Shown here in pieces: positions 20,712 to 32,029 of a DNA stretch of 64,000 nt (positions are counted from its first letter, which is position 1; the number at the start of each line of letters is the position of its first letter). Below the pieces are notes generated by a model that did not search any database, was not told the origin of the DNA, and saw only the letters and a program-made list of their open reading frames with translations. A program made the position numbers and the translations under genes. This stretch comes from Medicago truncatula (taxonomy: Eukaryota; Streptophyta; Magnoliopsida; Fabales; Fabaceae), in the NCBI RefSeq assembly GCF_003473485.1, contig NC_053043.1:4722001-4786000 (forward strand), written 5' to 3'.

Positions 20712-21805
20712 TAAACACAAACCGACCTCCACCTCTATTTTCCATCTCCTCTCCCAAATCCAAATCCCACCTCTCCACGATGTAGTTTTTCAACGGCATT
20801 GAGGAGATGAGGATCCTTTTTCTCCGATTCACCTATATTCCCCTTCTACATCCGGCAACTTGTCTTTCCTTCCTCAGTTTGTTTCGCCCGCTCAACTTTT
20901 ATTAGCTTCGGGTGATTCTGTTGGTTGTATATGTTGATTTGGTTAGTGTGATTTGCCGCTTTTGTGTTTTGCAGGTTAACGTTTATGGGTTTATGCTGTT
21001 ATGGTAGGTGTTATTTGCGTTTGCACCGGTGGTTTGATCAGTCAGTGGCGTTGTTGTTGTTTGGGGGCAGTGTTGTCGCTGATGTTCGTCGGTTTCTGTT
21101 TTGTGTGTTTTTGTTTCGGTTGTTCAATGGGTGGTGGTGTTTGTGAGTCGTCGGATCTTTTTCGTCGGCATATGTTTGGTACGTGTTTGTTCACTTTTGG
21201 TTTGACTTGAGATTGGGTGGCAGAAGATTTGTGGCCGTTTTGATGTGGTTCAATTTCAAAACCCGAAAGGGTCAGTCGATTTCAAAAACCCGAAATGGTC
21301 GGGTGTTACTAACGTATTGGAATCATCCCTTGATCTGGGTTCTTACGTGTATGCTTAAAACCTGTTGTGTAGGTGGCCTGACTACTTCGACTCTCTGATG
21401 TTTTTAGATTTGTTGAGATCGGCAAGTTTCAAGTTGTCTTGTTTACCTACACTATGATACTTAATGCTCGAAAGAGCTTTTATGCTTGCTGCTTTGATCA
21501 TGGAATTGTTGACACTTGAACTTTGTTACTGAGTTAGCGGTCAATCCATTCGTCGAACTTAAACCTTAATTGTTCTTGGCAGATGTTTACCTCTCATATT
21601 TTTTGTAACTTGGTTTCCCCGTACACGGGTGCGTTGGATTGCACATGTGATTGGTGAATATTTGTTAGAATAGATTAGGGTTGTTGATCCACTAGGTCTG
21701 TTTTTATCGATGCATCCCCTCTTGAGTTTTACCTGGGTCAGGTCTAATGTCCCCGGATCTTTGTATTTGTTTTTTTATTTTATTTAATTTAATCTTTCTT
21801 TTGCC
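20712..21805 (+). repeat. G+C-richer dispersed repeat E, copy 1
   Basis: From about 21240 it matches 27600-28165 closely: CCCGAAAGGGTC, TACTAACGTATTGGA, GACTCTCTGATG, GCGGTCAATCCATTCG, CCCCGTACACGGGT, ending TTGCCTAAAAAAA. The A-rich end suggests a retroposed plus-strand transcript. The Cys/Val-rich ORFs in it (20964-21398) differ from those of the second copy, which argues against a protein. Confidence 0.65.
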
Positions 21806-21849
21806 TAAAAAAACATGTCCTTGTTGCATTGATGTCATCCAACAATACT

Positions 21850-22870
21850 AGAGATAAATATTTCCTTAAAAAAAAAAAAAAAAGATAAATATTGATTGTC
21901 ACCGTTTTGGATTCGTAATTCGAACCATTCCTTTTGAATGAAATCAGTGCTGTGAAAAATTAAGTGCTTTAGTTTTAAGGTTTACGAATTTGGAAATTTA
22001 GATTAAAAAATAAAGAGAGGGAAAAAAAACGAATAACGTGTATTTTTTCAATATTAAAATGTTATACGAGATTTTTTTAATGGAATTGGTTGAAAGGCTA
22101 ACACTTCAATATAATGTAAAAATTAAAGGGCCGGTCAGAAAAAGAATTAAACTTCAAAAAAACACGAGTATTGATGTATAAAATATTGTATATTTAGACT
22201 TTTGTTTGCGAGTTTGGAGAGAAAGGGAAGAGAAAGCTTTGAGGGTTGAAAAAATTGCGATGTAAAACTGAGTTTAGTGTATATTTGAGACGGTAAGAGT
22301 ATGTTTGGATGGAATGATCGAAAATTCTAGGACAATTAGAATTCTAGACCGAACAAATGTTTCAATTCATTCATATCTATATTTTGATGTTTTTTTTTTT
22401 CTTTCGAAAGAATCTATATTTTGATGTTTGGATAGTTTAAAGTATCCTTCATTTTTAAACAATGTTTGGCTATTATTTATATAAATTTTGAAACTTTTGA
22501 GATACAAATATAAATAAAATATATATATAAAAAGTGATTCAAATGAGAATTTTTATAGTTATGGGGAATACTTTTGAATTTTTTTTTTTTTTTAATTTAA
22601 ATTTGTAGGAACCGATTTGCAAATTTGAAATAGATCAATTTAAAAAATTTGACATATAAATAAAGACAAATTAATGTGCAAATTTTGAAACATACATCAA
22701 CCGATTTGCATAATTTGAAAGAATTATAAAAACCATTTCGAAATATACTTTGCAGTTTGCATAGAGTAAGGAACAAATAAGTTTTTAGGAGGTAATTGAA
22801 ATTCTCTAAAATTAACTTCGATAAAATATATATCATAAAATTGTGTTCATTTTGAAAATTCTACAAATTT
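21850..22870. other. AT-rich intergenic DNA, nothing identified
   Basis: Long A/T tracts (for example 21868-21883 and 22578-22592) and no recognisable coding or RNA feature. Confidence 0.45.
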
Positions 22871-23035
22871 ATATTTAAATACGTAAATGGTCCCTGTAAA
22901 TATCAGACATTTAGGTTTTAGTCTCTATAAAAACCTTTTTTTTAGTCCTTACAACTATAAAATATATTGTTTTAATCCTTGTAAAATCATATTGTATTGA
23001 AATCAGTCCCTGTAACATTCATTTTAGGCCTTATT
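22870..23035. repeat. One-sided fragment of a GGTCCCTGTAAAT-type element
   Basis: Phrases such as AAATGGTCCCTGTAAATAT, TTTTAGTCTCTATAA and TCAGTCCCTGTAAC resemble the arms of the long-TIR element at 28676-29019, but no inverted partner is found here. Confidence 0.45.
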
Positions 23036-23119
23036 TATGAAACTAAAATCAAATCATATAGTATACATATTACGTATTTTGTTCACAATTATCAAGCGTT
23101 TTCATTTTTCTGGCCCTTT

Positions 23120-23425
23120 TGTTTGTTTAATATGCGAGTTTAGTAAATCGATTTGCTGTCTCATTCGGTTTGGAATTGAAATTGGAAAAATTCAGATGTT
23201 TACAACAGTTTCACTTTCACCATCTATGGTCTATGGTCTATATGGAGGCTGCATGGGAATAGTTACAAAATCCTTCTGGACCACGTTAGTGGAAACGGAA
23301 TATATTGTAAAACAAAAAAAAGGTCTCACTCATATTTGGATCCAAAAAACCATAGACCTTGAGAACATGTCTAAGTAGAAAGTTGGAGATTGTTCGGTTG
23401 TCATCAACAAAACTACTTCCAGGTA
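23120..23425 (+). repeat. Composite repeat modules A and B, copy 3 (fused)
   Basis: GTTTAGTAAATCGATTTGC begins a shortened module A that joins module B (GTGGAAACGGAATATATTG, GGTCTCACTCATATTTGGATCC) and ends at AAAACTACTTCCAG/GTAA. A 113-codon ORF crosses the fusion, but its frame is not kept in the other copies. Confidence 0.6.
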
Positions 23426-23524
23426 ATTAATACGTTAGAAGATGGATCACCCAAAAAAAAAACACGTTAATTAGGTTGCTCTTTTGTTTGGGATAGTCAC
23501 TTGTTTTCTAATAAATAATTTCTC

Positions 23525-23600
23525 CTTGATCAGCTCAATTGGTTTGATAAGGGTCAAGGAGTTGAAAGTCTAGAGTTCACGTCTAGACAAAAAAAGAAAT
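23525..23600 (+). repeat. Possible SINE-like fragment
   Basis: CTTGATCAGCTCAATTGGTTTGATAAGG is weakly A-box-like and is followed by GAGTTCACGTCTAGAC and an A-rich tail. Low confidence. Confidence 0.3.
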
Positions 23601-23772
23601 TAGTTGGAGTTCTAATTAACGTTCAAGTTCTGATAAAGAGAAGAAAAAAAACTAATATAACAAGGGTCATATTAACCAATGTTTTCGGGGCACTGGTTAA
23701 GAACTTAAATATGGTAATATTTACATTAAATATTTAAATAATAGGTGAATGTCAATCTTCACGAAGGGAAGA

Positions 23773-26700
23773 TGTTATCGCGATTTTCGGGTGTCAAGTC
23801 ATTAATTTGGCTTGAACCTTTCAATCTTTGATATTCTCTATTTTTTCTTGGGAAGGGCAAAATTGAGAAAAAAACCCTTAGATTCTAAGTTCGGGGGTCG
23901 TTTTCGCTACGGGAAGGTGTTAGGCACCCGGAGCGATTATGGTACTCCATAAGAACCGTTCTCCTAAGCTTATTTCTACGCTTTATTTTTTATTGCCTAC
24001 TTATTGAAAAGAAGAGATTTTATTTGAGTGAAGAATGAGGAGAGAAGATGATTGAGGTTTTTATTTTACTTGGAAAATGATTTTTGAAAAGGAGGAGAGA
24101 AGCCATAAGGCATAAAAGAAAAATGTCGAATTTGATCTTTATTTTTATTTCACAAAAAGGCATTGGAGTTTTGACTCCAAAGTTTGTTTGAAAAATTTAG
24201 CCTATTTCGAAGGAGAAATTTCACTAGGCGTCGAATTCCTAAACATACACCTAAATCGATAATCATGCAACGTGTGTGCGAGTGTCGGTGCTTGTGTCGG
24301 TGTACATTATTAGAGAGTCCATAGTCCTTTACATTGTCCTAGATACATTCTATGGTCTTGCAAAAATCTTAAAAGAAATTAAAACTATCTAAAATATTAC
24401 ATGCCAAAGTAACATTGAAATAAAAGAGATAAACCCTAAACTATGAGGAATAGGAATGGAATTGTGAAATGCTTATGAAATGTATGGCACATGAAATGAA
24501 ATGGTTAGTAATCATAAGGCACAAAATAGTAGGAAATAAACAAAAAGAAATTGCATAAGAATGGCAAAAAAAAAAGAAAAGTAATAAAGTGGTAAAAACC
24601 TAAAAAATTTGATATGATACCTAAATGTGCTTGTGACCCATAATTCTCACATCATGGCAATTTTGAAAGAGATTTTGTTTCAAGCCATGACATGAAATTA
24701 ATAGAGACATATGCAAGCAAAGTATCACACCAAATTCATAGAGAAATTTGACACTTTATTCCTTAAGACAAACACTTATTGTTTGCAAAACAAGAAATTT
24801 ACAAAATCATATCCAAAAACAGCAAAAAGGACACATGATCAGAGGCATATTCATCACAATATTGTATATCAATCATCCATGTCACATATCAAAGTGTCAA
24901 GAACAAAAAAAACATAACCAAAAGAATACCAAAAATGTAAAAACACATGGGAATTAATTCATGCCATTTTACCATTTTTTTTTACATGCAAAACACCATA
25001 AAAATACCAAAAATGTATCAAGAAACACCTAGGATTTTTAGGAATTTTTGTAAAAATATGTGAGCAAGAAACAGGTTCAGATAGCAAAAAGTAGGGGTGC
25101 AGATAGCAAGAAAAAGGTAAAAACGTAAAAGGAAACCTTAAGCCCAACCCAAAACCCAATGCAGACTGGGCCTGGATCGTCCAAAGGCCTCAGAGGCGTT
25201 AGATTGATCCAGACCTAGATCTGACGGTTCAAAACAAGCAGCGCATGGTAACACAGATCAAGCACATGGAAACAAAGCATCACAGCCATTCAAACAACAA
25301 AACCCTAGATCCTACGGTCCAGGATGAAAACAAAATGAACCGGACCGGTTCAGGCGTCTATATAAGCATATGGACACCGGTCCAATTCATTTCTTTCATC
25401 TCTCTCTCTCTCTAAACTTCTCTCTTCTCTCAGACCTCTCACCTCTCTCCTCCCTCCTCCGGTGGTTGTTGGCCGGAGAAGATGAAGGTTCCACCGGAAA
25501 TTTCATCTTCTCCGGCGAGAAGTTAGGGTTCCGACGAGCAAAACACCCAGAATTCAATTTTTTTTACATTTTCTTGTTCGTTTTTAAACCCTAAACACGA
25601 ATCTGACATTGATTTTCACAAACAAAGCCTGAAACGACGTAGATCGGAGAATTTTCATACGGTTTTGAATTTTTTTTTTTTTTAGGGTTTTGAATGAGTA
25701 CGTTCAAACTCTTAAGGATCTACATCGTTTCGTGTTTGTTACTTCTCTGGTGCTTGTTCTTGCTTGCAAAGTCTAAGTCCTTATGGATCTAGATCTTGCG
25801 CATACGGTTCAGTTCGTTTTCTGTTCTGGAAACTTTTTAGATCTGGTTTGTTCGTTTGCATGCAGGTTCAACTATGATTAACGCCATTAAAGAGAAAAAA
25901 TGAGTTTTACCTGAGTTTTAATGGAGATTCTGCTGAGTTTCTTCGGAAAACTTCGATTTGTTCTTGATGATTTCTGGTTGCTTTTTTGAACCGAAAATAA
26001 ATCGGTTTACTGGCTTGGTTTCTTCATCTTCTCCGATTCTTTCTCTGTGATTACGTGCTTGAGCTTGCTTCTTGCTTCTTAGATCCACGTGAGAATCCCT
26101 GTGATCAGTGCTTGAGCTTGCTTCAATGTGAGCTCGCACTTGGAATTGTAGGGAAATCTCCAATCCAGTGATGAAGATTCACACGAATCTCTGAGGATTG
26201 ATGTGAAATTCGTTGATTTCTGATGAATTTCTATGATTTCTGCAGAAAATTAGGGTTTGTGTTCTTCGTGTTCTTGGGAATTTTTGATCTTTTGATCCTA
26301 ACAGAAAGGAGAGAGAAAGCTTGATTGTGTTTGTTGAGTTGGCGTGTGATTAATGGACCTGTGTGGCACTGTGCACTATTTATAATCTGACATGTGTGAC
26401 CTTGGACCAATGAGGTGGTGACATCTGGATTTGTATGAAGATGGCACGGCCTCGGACTTGAAATGAATTTGGGACCTTTCTGCAAAAAACAAAAACTTAA
26501 GGACTAAACTGCAATTAACCAAAAAGGACTGAAATGCAAAAAATAAAAAGTTCTGGACTGAAAAGCAATTTTGGACTTCTTTGAGGACCAAAATGCAAAA
26601 TAAAAAATAAAATTGGAATAAAATTGGTAACCTGACAAAACGTAAAGTGAAACCTAAAATAAAATCAACAAAAGGACTAAAACGAACCAAATACTGACAT

Positions 26701-27103
26701 GAGGTATTTCAAAATACCTCCCTGTCAAAATTTTGACAGGAAAAGACCAAAATGCCCCTAGGGACTAAACTGACTCAGATGCAATTTTTGAAATGATTTT
26801 TTTAAACAAAGACTCAACAATAATTCGTACAGACAAGTTGAAAAGACTCAGAGGCAATCACGGGGACTAAAATGGGTTCCACTGCAGGAAATGACCAAAA
26901 TACCCTTTTTGTATGATTTTTGAAATAAAATGCAAGAAAAAGTAACGCGACGTTTTAGAGAGTTCTTAAAGGACTTGGAATGTCAGAAAAGACAGAGGCA
27001 GTAAAATTCGTTTAAAAAGAGAAACACAACAGCGAATTGACAAATATCAGTGTTAAAAAGAAGTTTGAACGAGTATTTTTAGGTCCAAAATCAGGGTATA
27101 ACA
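23773..27103 (+). mobile_element. Solo LTR, about 3.3 kb, Ty3/gypsy (Tat/Ogre-like) candidate
   Basis: Starts TGTTATCGCG and ends GGGTATAACA, so the termini are TG...CA within a perfect 6-bp inverted repeat (TGTTAT/ATAACA). It is flanked on both sides by the same 5 bp, GAAGA (23768-23772 and 27104-27108), the target duplication left by a retroviral-type integrase. No internal gag-pol is present, so this is a solo LTR formed by LTR-LTR recombination, or a non-autonomous derivative. A TATA box (TCTATATAAG, about 25360) followed by a CT-rich leader marks a likely U3/R promoter. The phrases GGGAAGGTGTTAGGCACCC and the great LTR length suggest a Tat/Ogre-type element; that family call is from memory and unverified. 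The ORFs inside are not credible genes. Confidence 0.8.
25358..25372 (+). promoter_or_regulatory. LTR core promoter (TATA box)
   Basis: TCTATATAAG is preceded by a G+C-rich region (GAACCGGACCGGTTC, itself palindromic) and followed about 30 bp later by a long CT-rich leader. This is the expected layout of a plant LTR transcription start. Confidence 0.55.
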
Positions 27104-28172
27104 GAAGAGAACAAAACATTTCCACCGCCTTAGCAAAACACACAGCTCCGATCCCATTTCTCTTCCCCTATCATCCAAACCTTGAAAACAAGATGTAACC
27201 TTCATGCTGGTGGTGCGACGTCGTTTGGCCGTACCACCGTTGTTTTTTCGTCGTCGTTGTGCCTCTCGTCGGCGTTTCCTTAGGGGTTTTTTGTGCCTTT
27301 TCTCTTCCAGCAACCGATCATCCCTGCGCTTCCTCATCAGTTTTCCGTCGACGCTTTCGCCGCCGTTCTACTGCAAGGTTTGTTCTGGTTTTGGTGGTTT
27401 GCGCTTTCAATCTACTGGTTCGTTTTCGGAGGTTTCGTTCCAGATTCGTCGACTCCTCCACGCCGAAGAATGGGTTCTATCTTCTATTTTGTATTGTTGT
27501 TTGTTGTATGTGTTTATATTGCTGTCTTTTTTCCCTTTCGGTATTTCTTTTGTTTTTGTGTTTTGTTGTTCAGAGCTGAGATTGATGGGTGCAGACTTGA
27601 CCTTTTGCTTTGGTTTCATAATCCCGAAAGGGTTCGGTTCTGTTAAACCCGAAAGGGTCTGTTTGGTTACTAACGTATTGGACTCATCCCACGATCTGAG
27701 TTCTAACGCGTCAGATTGTAACTTGTTGTGTTTGGTGGCATGTACGCTTGACTCTCTGATGATTCCAGATTTGTTGAGATCTGCAGGTTTCAAGGCAACT
27801 TGTTCGCTTACACTCTGGTTCCTCGTGCTCGAAAGAGCTTAATGCTTGCTGCTTGTGCAGGGAGTTGTCGGCACTTGGATTTGTTACGGTGTTGGCGGTC
27901 AATCCATTCGCTAAAATTAAATCTTAATTGTTCTTGATGAATGTTCACTTTTTTTTTTTTTTTTTGTAATCTGGTTTCGTCCCCGTACGCGGGTTCGCTG
28001 GGTTATGCTCATGATTTGTGAATTTTTGTTAGGATATTTCAGGACTGATTCACTTGGTCTGATTTATAACGATGTATCCCCATTTTGGATTTTATCCAGG
28101 TTAGGTTTTATGTCTCCCAATAGTCTCTATATCTCTTTCTTTTTTAATATATTTTTCTCTTTGGCTTAAAAA
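27104..28172 (+). repeat. G+C-richer dispersed repeat E, copy 2
   Basis: The 3' 570 bp match 21240-21805 (see copy 1) and end TTTGGCTTAAAAAAAAA. The 5' part has GTCGTCGTTGTGCC and similar CG-rich sequence, unlike the neighbourhood. ORFs of 212, 128 and 117 codons lie here in three frames, but none has a recognisable domain or is conserved in copy 1. The LTR at 23773 integrated just 5' of it. Confidence 0.6.
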
Positions 28173-28675
28173 AAAAGTTTGAATAATAACCCAAAAAGGA
28201 TAATATTTGCATTCAAATTTGTGTATATGCATTAAATGTTTTCTTTTTTGCTTAAAATTTTCTCTTTAACTTTCTTAAAGAGAAATAATCTTAATCCTTT
28301 TAATCTATAAACTATTAAAATCAATTAAATGGTGTCCAAACTATGAAAAATACACCAACTTAATCCATAAACTATAATGAAAAACAATCAATTTGGTTAA
28401 TTGAAGATTTAATTAGTTGGATGGGAGAATAGGTTAAAGACCTTTTGGTTTTTGTTTTTTTTAAGGAAAAATTGAATGACATTTTAGTTGATTTTAATAG
28501 TTTAGGCATTGTTTTCGTGAATTTATCTTAATTAATAGAGATATTATATAATATATACAAATGTCGAGGCTCGAATTCTGAAGATCTCACCTTTTCACCT
28601 TAAAATATGAATTTATAGTCTTTAGGCTATTTAAAATAGGTTAGGGACTAAATTAATAGTTTATTATTAATTTTT
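28173..28675. other. Intergenic, nothing identified
   Basis: AT-rich; phrases like CTTAATCCATAAACTAT suggest old repeat debris, but no boundaries can be set. Confidence 0.4.
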
Positions 28676-29019
28676 GGCTTAAATATTGCACTCGTCCCTG
28701 CAAATATGGCCCGTTTAAGATTTGGTCCTTGTAAAATAAAAATTCAGAAATCAGTTCCCGCAAAATTTTTTGTTTTTGAAAAAAATATTGCAAGGACCTT
28801 TTTAAAAAACAAAATATTTTGCAGGGACCAAAAACTACAAAATGGGTTCAATCAGCGTGCGCCACGTAGACATTTTGGTGACTTGTCATGACTTAAATGG
28901 GCCCAGGGATATTTTTAAAAGACATATTTTTTTGCGGGGACTGATTTCTGAATTTTTATTTTACAAGGACCAAAACTTAAACGGACCATATTTGCAGGGA
29001 TGAGTGCAATATTTAAGCC
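28676..29019. mobile_element. Long-TIR MITE (344 bp)
   Basis: Left end GGCTTAAATATTGCACTCGT is inverted on the right as GATGAGTGCAATATTTAAGCC, and pairing continues through CCCTGCAAATATGG/CCATATTTGCAGGG, TTACAAGGACCAAA and CAGAAATCAGT for about 100 bp per arm. No ORF function. A potential hairpin RNA if transcribed. Confidence 0.8.
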
Positions 29020-29500
29020 TTTAGGGTCAATTTTGACTCAAAAATCACCCTTGTTAGTTGCATTTCCTTCTATCCTAATTGAATAAGTGATTTCACATAC
29101 TTTTTGTTTTTTTCGTTTGTTTTTGTGATTTCATCGTCTCTGAACGAATCTGTTTGTTTTGATTTCCCGTCTTTGTGCGGTGTGTTTTTGATTTCCCGTC
29201 TTAGTGCGGTGTTTATTTGATTCAAGTTGAAAGATTATCTTTGAGCAAGTGTAGATCCGATCAATGACAATGACTTTAGCGTCGTCAACGTTGCAGATCC
29301 GGAGACATGAGTATTCCGGAGACTTGAATATAGTCATATTTGTAGGCATAAATTTTTTGTTGTTTTATGCTATTAACATGGATGTTGTGAGTTTGTTCAC
29401 AGATTCATCCTTTTTGTTTTTAGCGAATTTTGGATTTGTATTGTATTGATGTACTCTATCAATTTGAATTAATGAATATCGTTTATTATTGTAAAAAAAT
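29020..29500 (+). repeat. Dispersed repeat C, copy 2
   Basis: Begins with a partly palindromic AGGGTCAATTTTGACTC, continues CTGTTTGTTTTGATTTC, GTCTTAGTGCGGTGTTTATTT, GACTTTAGCGTCGTCAACG and CAGATCCGGAGACATGAGTA, and ends AATGAATATCGTTTATTATTG plus an A-rich tail. It matches 36268-36765 almost base for base. Probably a retroposed element. Confidence 0.75.
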
Positions 29501-30255
29501 AAAGTATAGTTAGTTAGAGTGTGAAAGTACAAAATATCTATTAATTATACTTAATCAAATTAATTTTAATCAAAATTTTATAAAAACTAATGTTCGTAAT
29601 TTAATACACATTAGTGCAACAAGAAGGACGGACAAACGGGTACGGAGTGCCCGTTTATACGCTAGTTAATATATAAAATCAATATGATAGAATTTTGAAA
29701 ACTTATGAATACTTAAAAAATATCAGCATTAATGTAGTATTTTTTATAAAATATTTGTTTATTATTTGTTCAAATTCTTTTATGCATGCTTGGATGCATA
29801 TAAAATTCAGTTTAAGGTATGCTGTTGGCCTTTGATCGGGTTAGATGGGTGGTTCTTGAAGGAATATTTCGATGGACAACTTCTTTTTGACGTCGGATAA
29901 GATGAAAGCAACCACATATTTATAATAACATATGTTTGTGGATGTAGAAAACAAAGAGAATTTATAGTGGTTTTTAACACTTTTGCACGAAGACCTTGGA
30001 GACTAAGCTCAACATGGATGTAACTTCATTTAAACATGCAAAAGATAATAAATAACAGTTAAAACACATTCTTTTAGCTTTTAATATTTGCTTGATCCTT
30101 TACCTAAAAAAAATTTTTTTTGCTTGATCCTTTAATAGGGAGGTGCATCTAAGTATAATTATCACAAGTTTATAAATATACAAAATTATGTCGGCTATCC
30201 TTTGAAAAAAAATTCGGACTATTTCTTTTAAGTTTTTTTTAATTAGTCATTTACA
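29501..30255. other. Intergenic, nothing identified
   Basis: AT-rich with a G+C-richer patch at 29600-29665 (GGACGGACAAACGGGTACGG). A short direct duplication of TTGCTTGATCCTTTA occurs at about 30088 and 30120. Confidence 0.4.
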
Positions 30256-30264
30256 TTATATCTT

Positions 30265-31249
30265 GGCTTAATTAATGATTTGATCCCTTAAATTATTTGT
30301 TGGTTACATTTTGGTCCCATAAGTTATTAACATTACGTTTTGGTCCCTTAATTTATAATCCGTTAGCCAAATAAATCCTTTATGTTAAATTTTGTAAAAA
30401 ACTGTTAATCTTCATCATTAAATCTAGAATTCATCACTCCTTCATCATCAAAACTCATAATTCATCATCCATTCATCTAAACCCAGAAAAATAAACAAAA
30501 AACTCAACAATCAACTAAACATAGAAACAAAAATAATAGCACAAAAGCAACAACAAGAAAAATAACACAAACATAAACAAATTATCATGAATGTTTAATT
30601 TGAAATTGTTGAATGTTGAAATTGCTTTTAGAGGATGACGGTTGGTGACTGTTTTTTTTTTTTTTTTTTTTTAATAGCCAAATATTATTAAGCCACCAAA
30701 ACCCTCACAAGAAGAGAGGAGAAGGGCAAGACAGAAAAAAACAGCAACAAACAGTCCCTGAAAACTGTCAAAACGCAGCAGGGTGGAAAATAACAGAACA
30801 GAAAAACCACCCAAAAAATAGACGCAAAGTGCCCAGCCTAAAGAAAGCGTTGCCTAGACAATTCGAATTGATATTCCATTTATCAATTGATTATGTTGGT
30901 GAAGGTAACAAAACTTGCAGATGTGTTTTTGGAGGGTATGAATGTACTTTCAGTTTACATTTTGGATTTGATAGGTTTTACTTTTCTGGGTTTAAGGATG
31001 AATGTGATGAATTTCTCATAAATTCTGGGTTTTGCTGATGAATGGATGATAAATTTTGGGTTTTGATGATGAAGGAGTGATGAATTCTGGGTTTAATGAT
31101 GAATATTAACAGTATTTTACAAAATTTAACGGAAAGGATTTATTTGGCTAACAGATTATAAGTTAAGGGACCAAAACGTAACGTTAATAACTTATAGGAT
31201 CAAAATGTAACCAACAAATAACTTAAGGGACCAATTCATTAATTAAGCC
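30265..31249. mobile_element. Long-TIR DNA element with nested insertion (985 bp)
   Basis: Left arm GGCTTAATTAATGATTTGAT and onward pairs with the right arm ending AATTCATTAATTAAGCC for about 170 bp (ACATTTTGGTCCC/GGGACCAAAACG, TTAGCCAAATAAATCC/GGATTTATTTGGCTAA). Flanks TATATCTT and TATATTCT may be an imperfect 8-bp duplication. The loop contains a T20 run (about 30651-30672) followed by non-AT-rich sequence, as if a minus-strand retroposon had inserted. Confidence 0.7.
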
Positions 31250-31940
31250 TATATTCTTTTTATATAGAGTAAGAAATGAATTTCAAATTGTACCAAAAAA
31301 TAGAAATGAATTTCAAATTAGTTTTTAGCTGATAATTGAAATTCCCTAAATCTATATTTAAAATAAATATTTATAAAAAAAATCATTTTAAAAATACTCC
31401 AAATTTATCATCCGAAAAATAAAAATAAATAAAATTATTTGAATTACAATCTAAAACAACTTTGCCTCAACAGATTTCTTCATCCAAATACACAAAGTTA
31501 TTTGTTTGATTCCGTTTTTTTTAAAGGGTTATTTGTTTGATTTCTACATATTTAAATTTGGCATTTTTTTTTTGTTGTGTACAAAGGAGGTAATGAGGTT
31601 TGGACATAAAATCTCATGGATGTTATAATCAAATCCCTCATGACTAGATCAATAATAATTGCTTTAAATTTTGCATTTTAAGCACTATACAAGTTTGAAC
31701 AATATCAATTTCCAACCTGTAATTAAATTGGTACTCTTAAATTGTAAAAAAAAAAATAATACAAAAAAGCCGGTCAAGCTAGCAAATTCTCTATAGTTAG
31801 TACTAGTATATTTGTTTGGATTAGAAATGCTGAGAAAGTGATATTTAAGTTTACTAGTCAACCTCTAGATTTAAAATTTCCATTTTGTAACGTCAGAACT
31901 TGATTTTAAATTTCACTAAATAAAAAAACTGGATTTTAAA
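31250..31940. other. Upstream region of the cysteine protease gene
   Basis: AT-rich DNA with no ORF of interest. No further repeats with clear ends were seen. The core promoter lies at its 3' edge. Confidence 0.4.
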
Positions 31941-31943
31941 TTC

Positions 31944-31952
31944 TATAAATAG
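31944..31952 (+). promoter_or_regulatory. TATA box of the cysteine protease gene
   Basis: TATAAATAG lies 78 bp before the ATG, which predicts a start of transcription near 31975 and a leader of about 55 nt. Confidence 0.6.
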
Positions 31953-32029
31953 CTGTATCTATGTTAGTTTTCTTCATATATCCTTTTCCACAAACATTCT
32001 CTTTTATTAGCTAACCAAAAAAATAAAAA

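Noticed and set aside
23037..23378. 113-codon ORF
   Set aside because: Crosses a fusion of composite repeat modules A and B; other copies do not keep the frame.
27204..27842. 212-codon ORF (and overlapping 106-, 117- and 128-codon ORFs)
   Set aside because: Lies in repeat E with a CG-rich stretch; three frames are open at once, no domain is recognisable, and the frame is not kept in the other copy at 21 kb.
29131..29449. Opposing small ORFs shared by repeat C copies (also 36351-36738)
   Set aside because: The peptides are similar only because the repeat copies are similar at the DNA level; frameshifts and indels separate them and no domain is evident.
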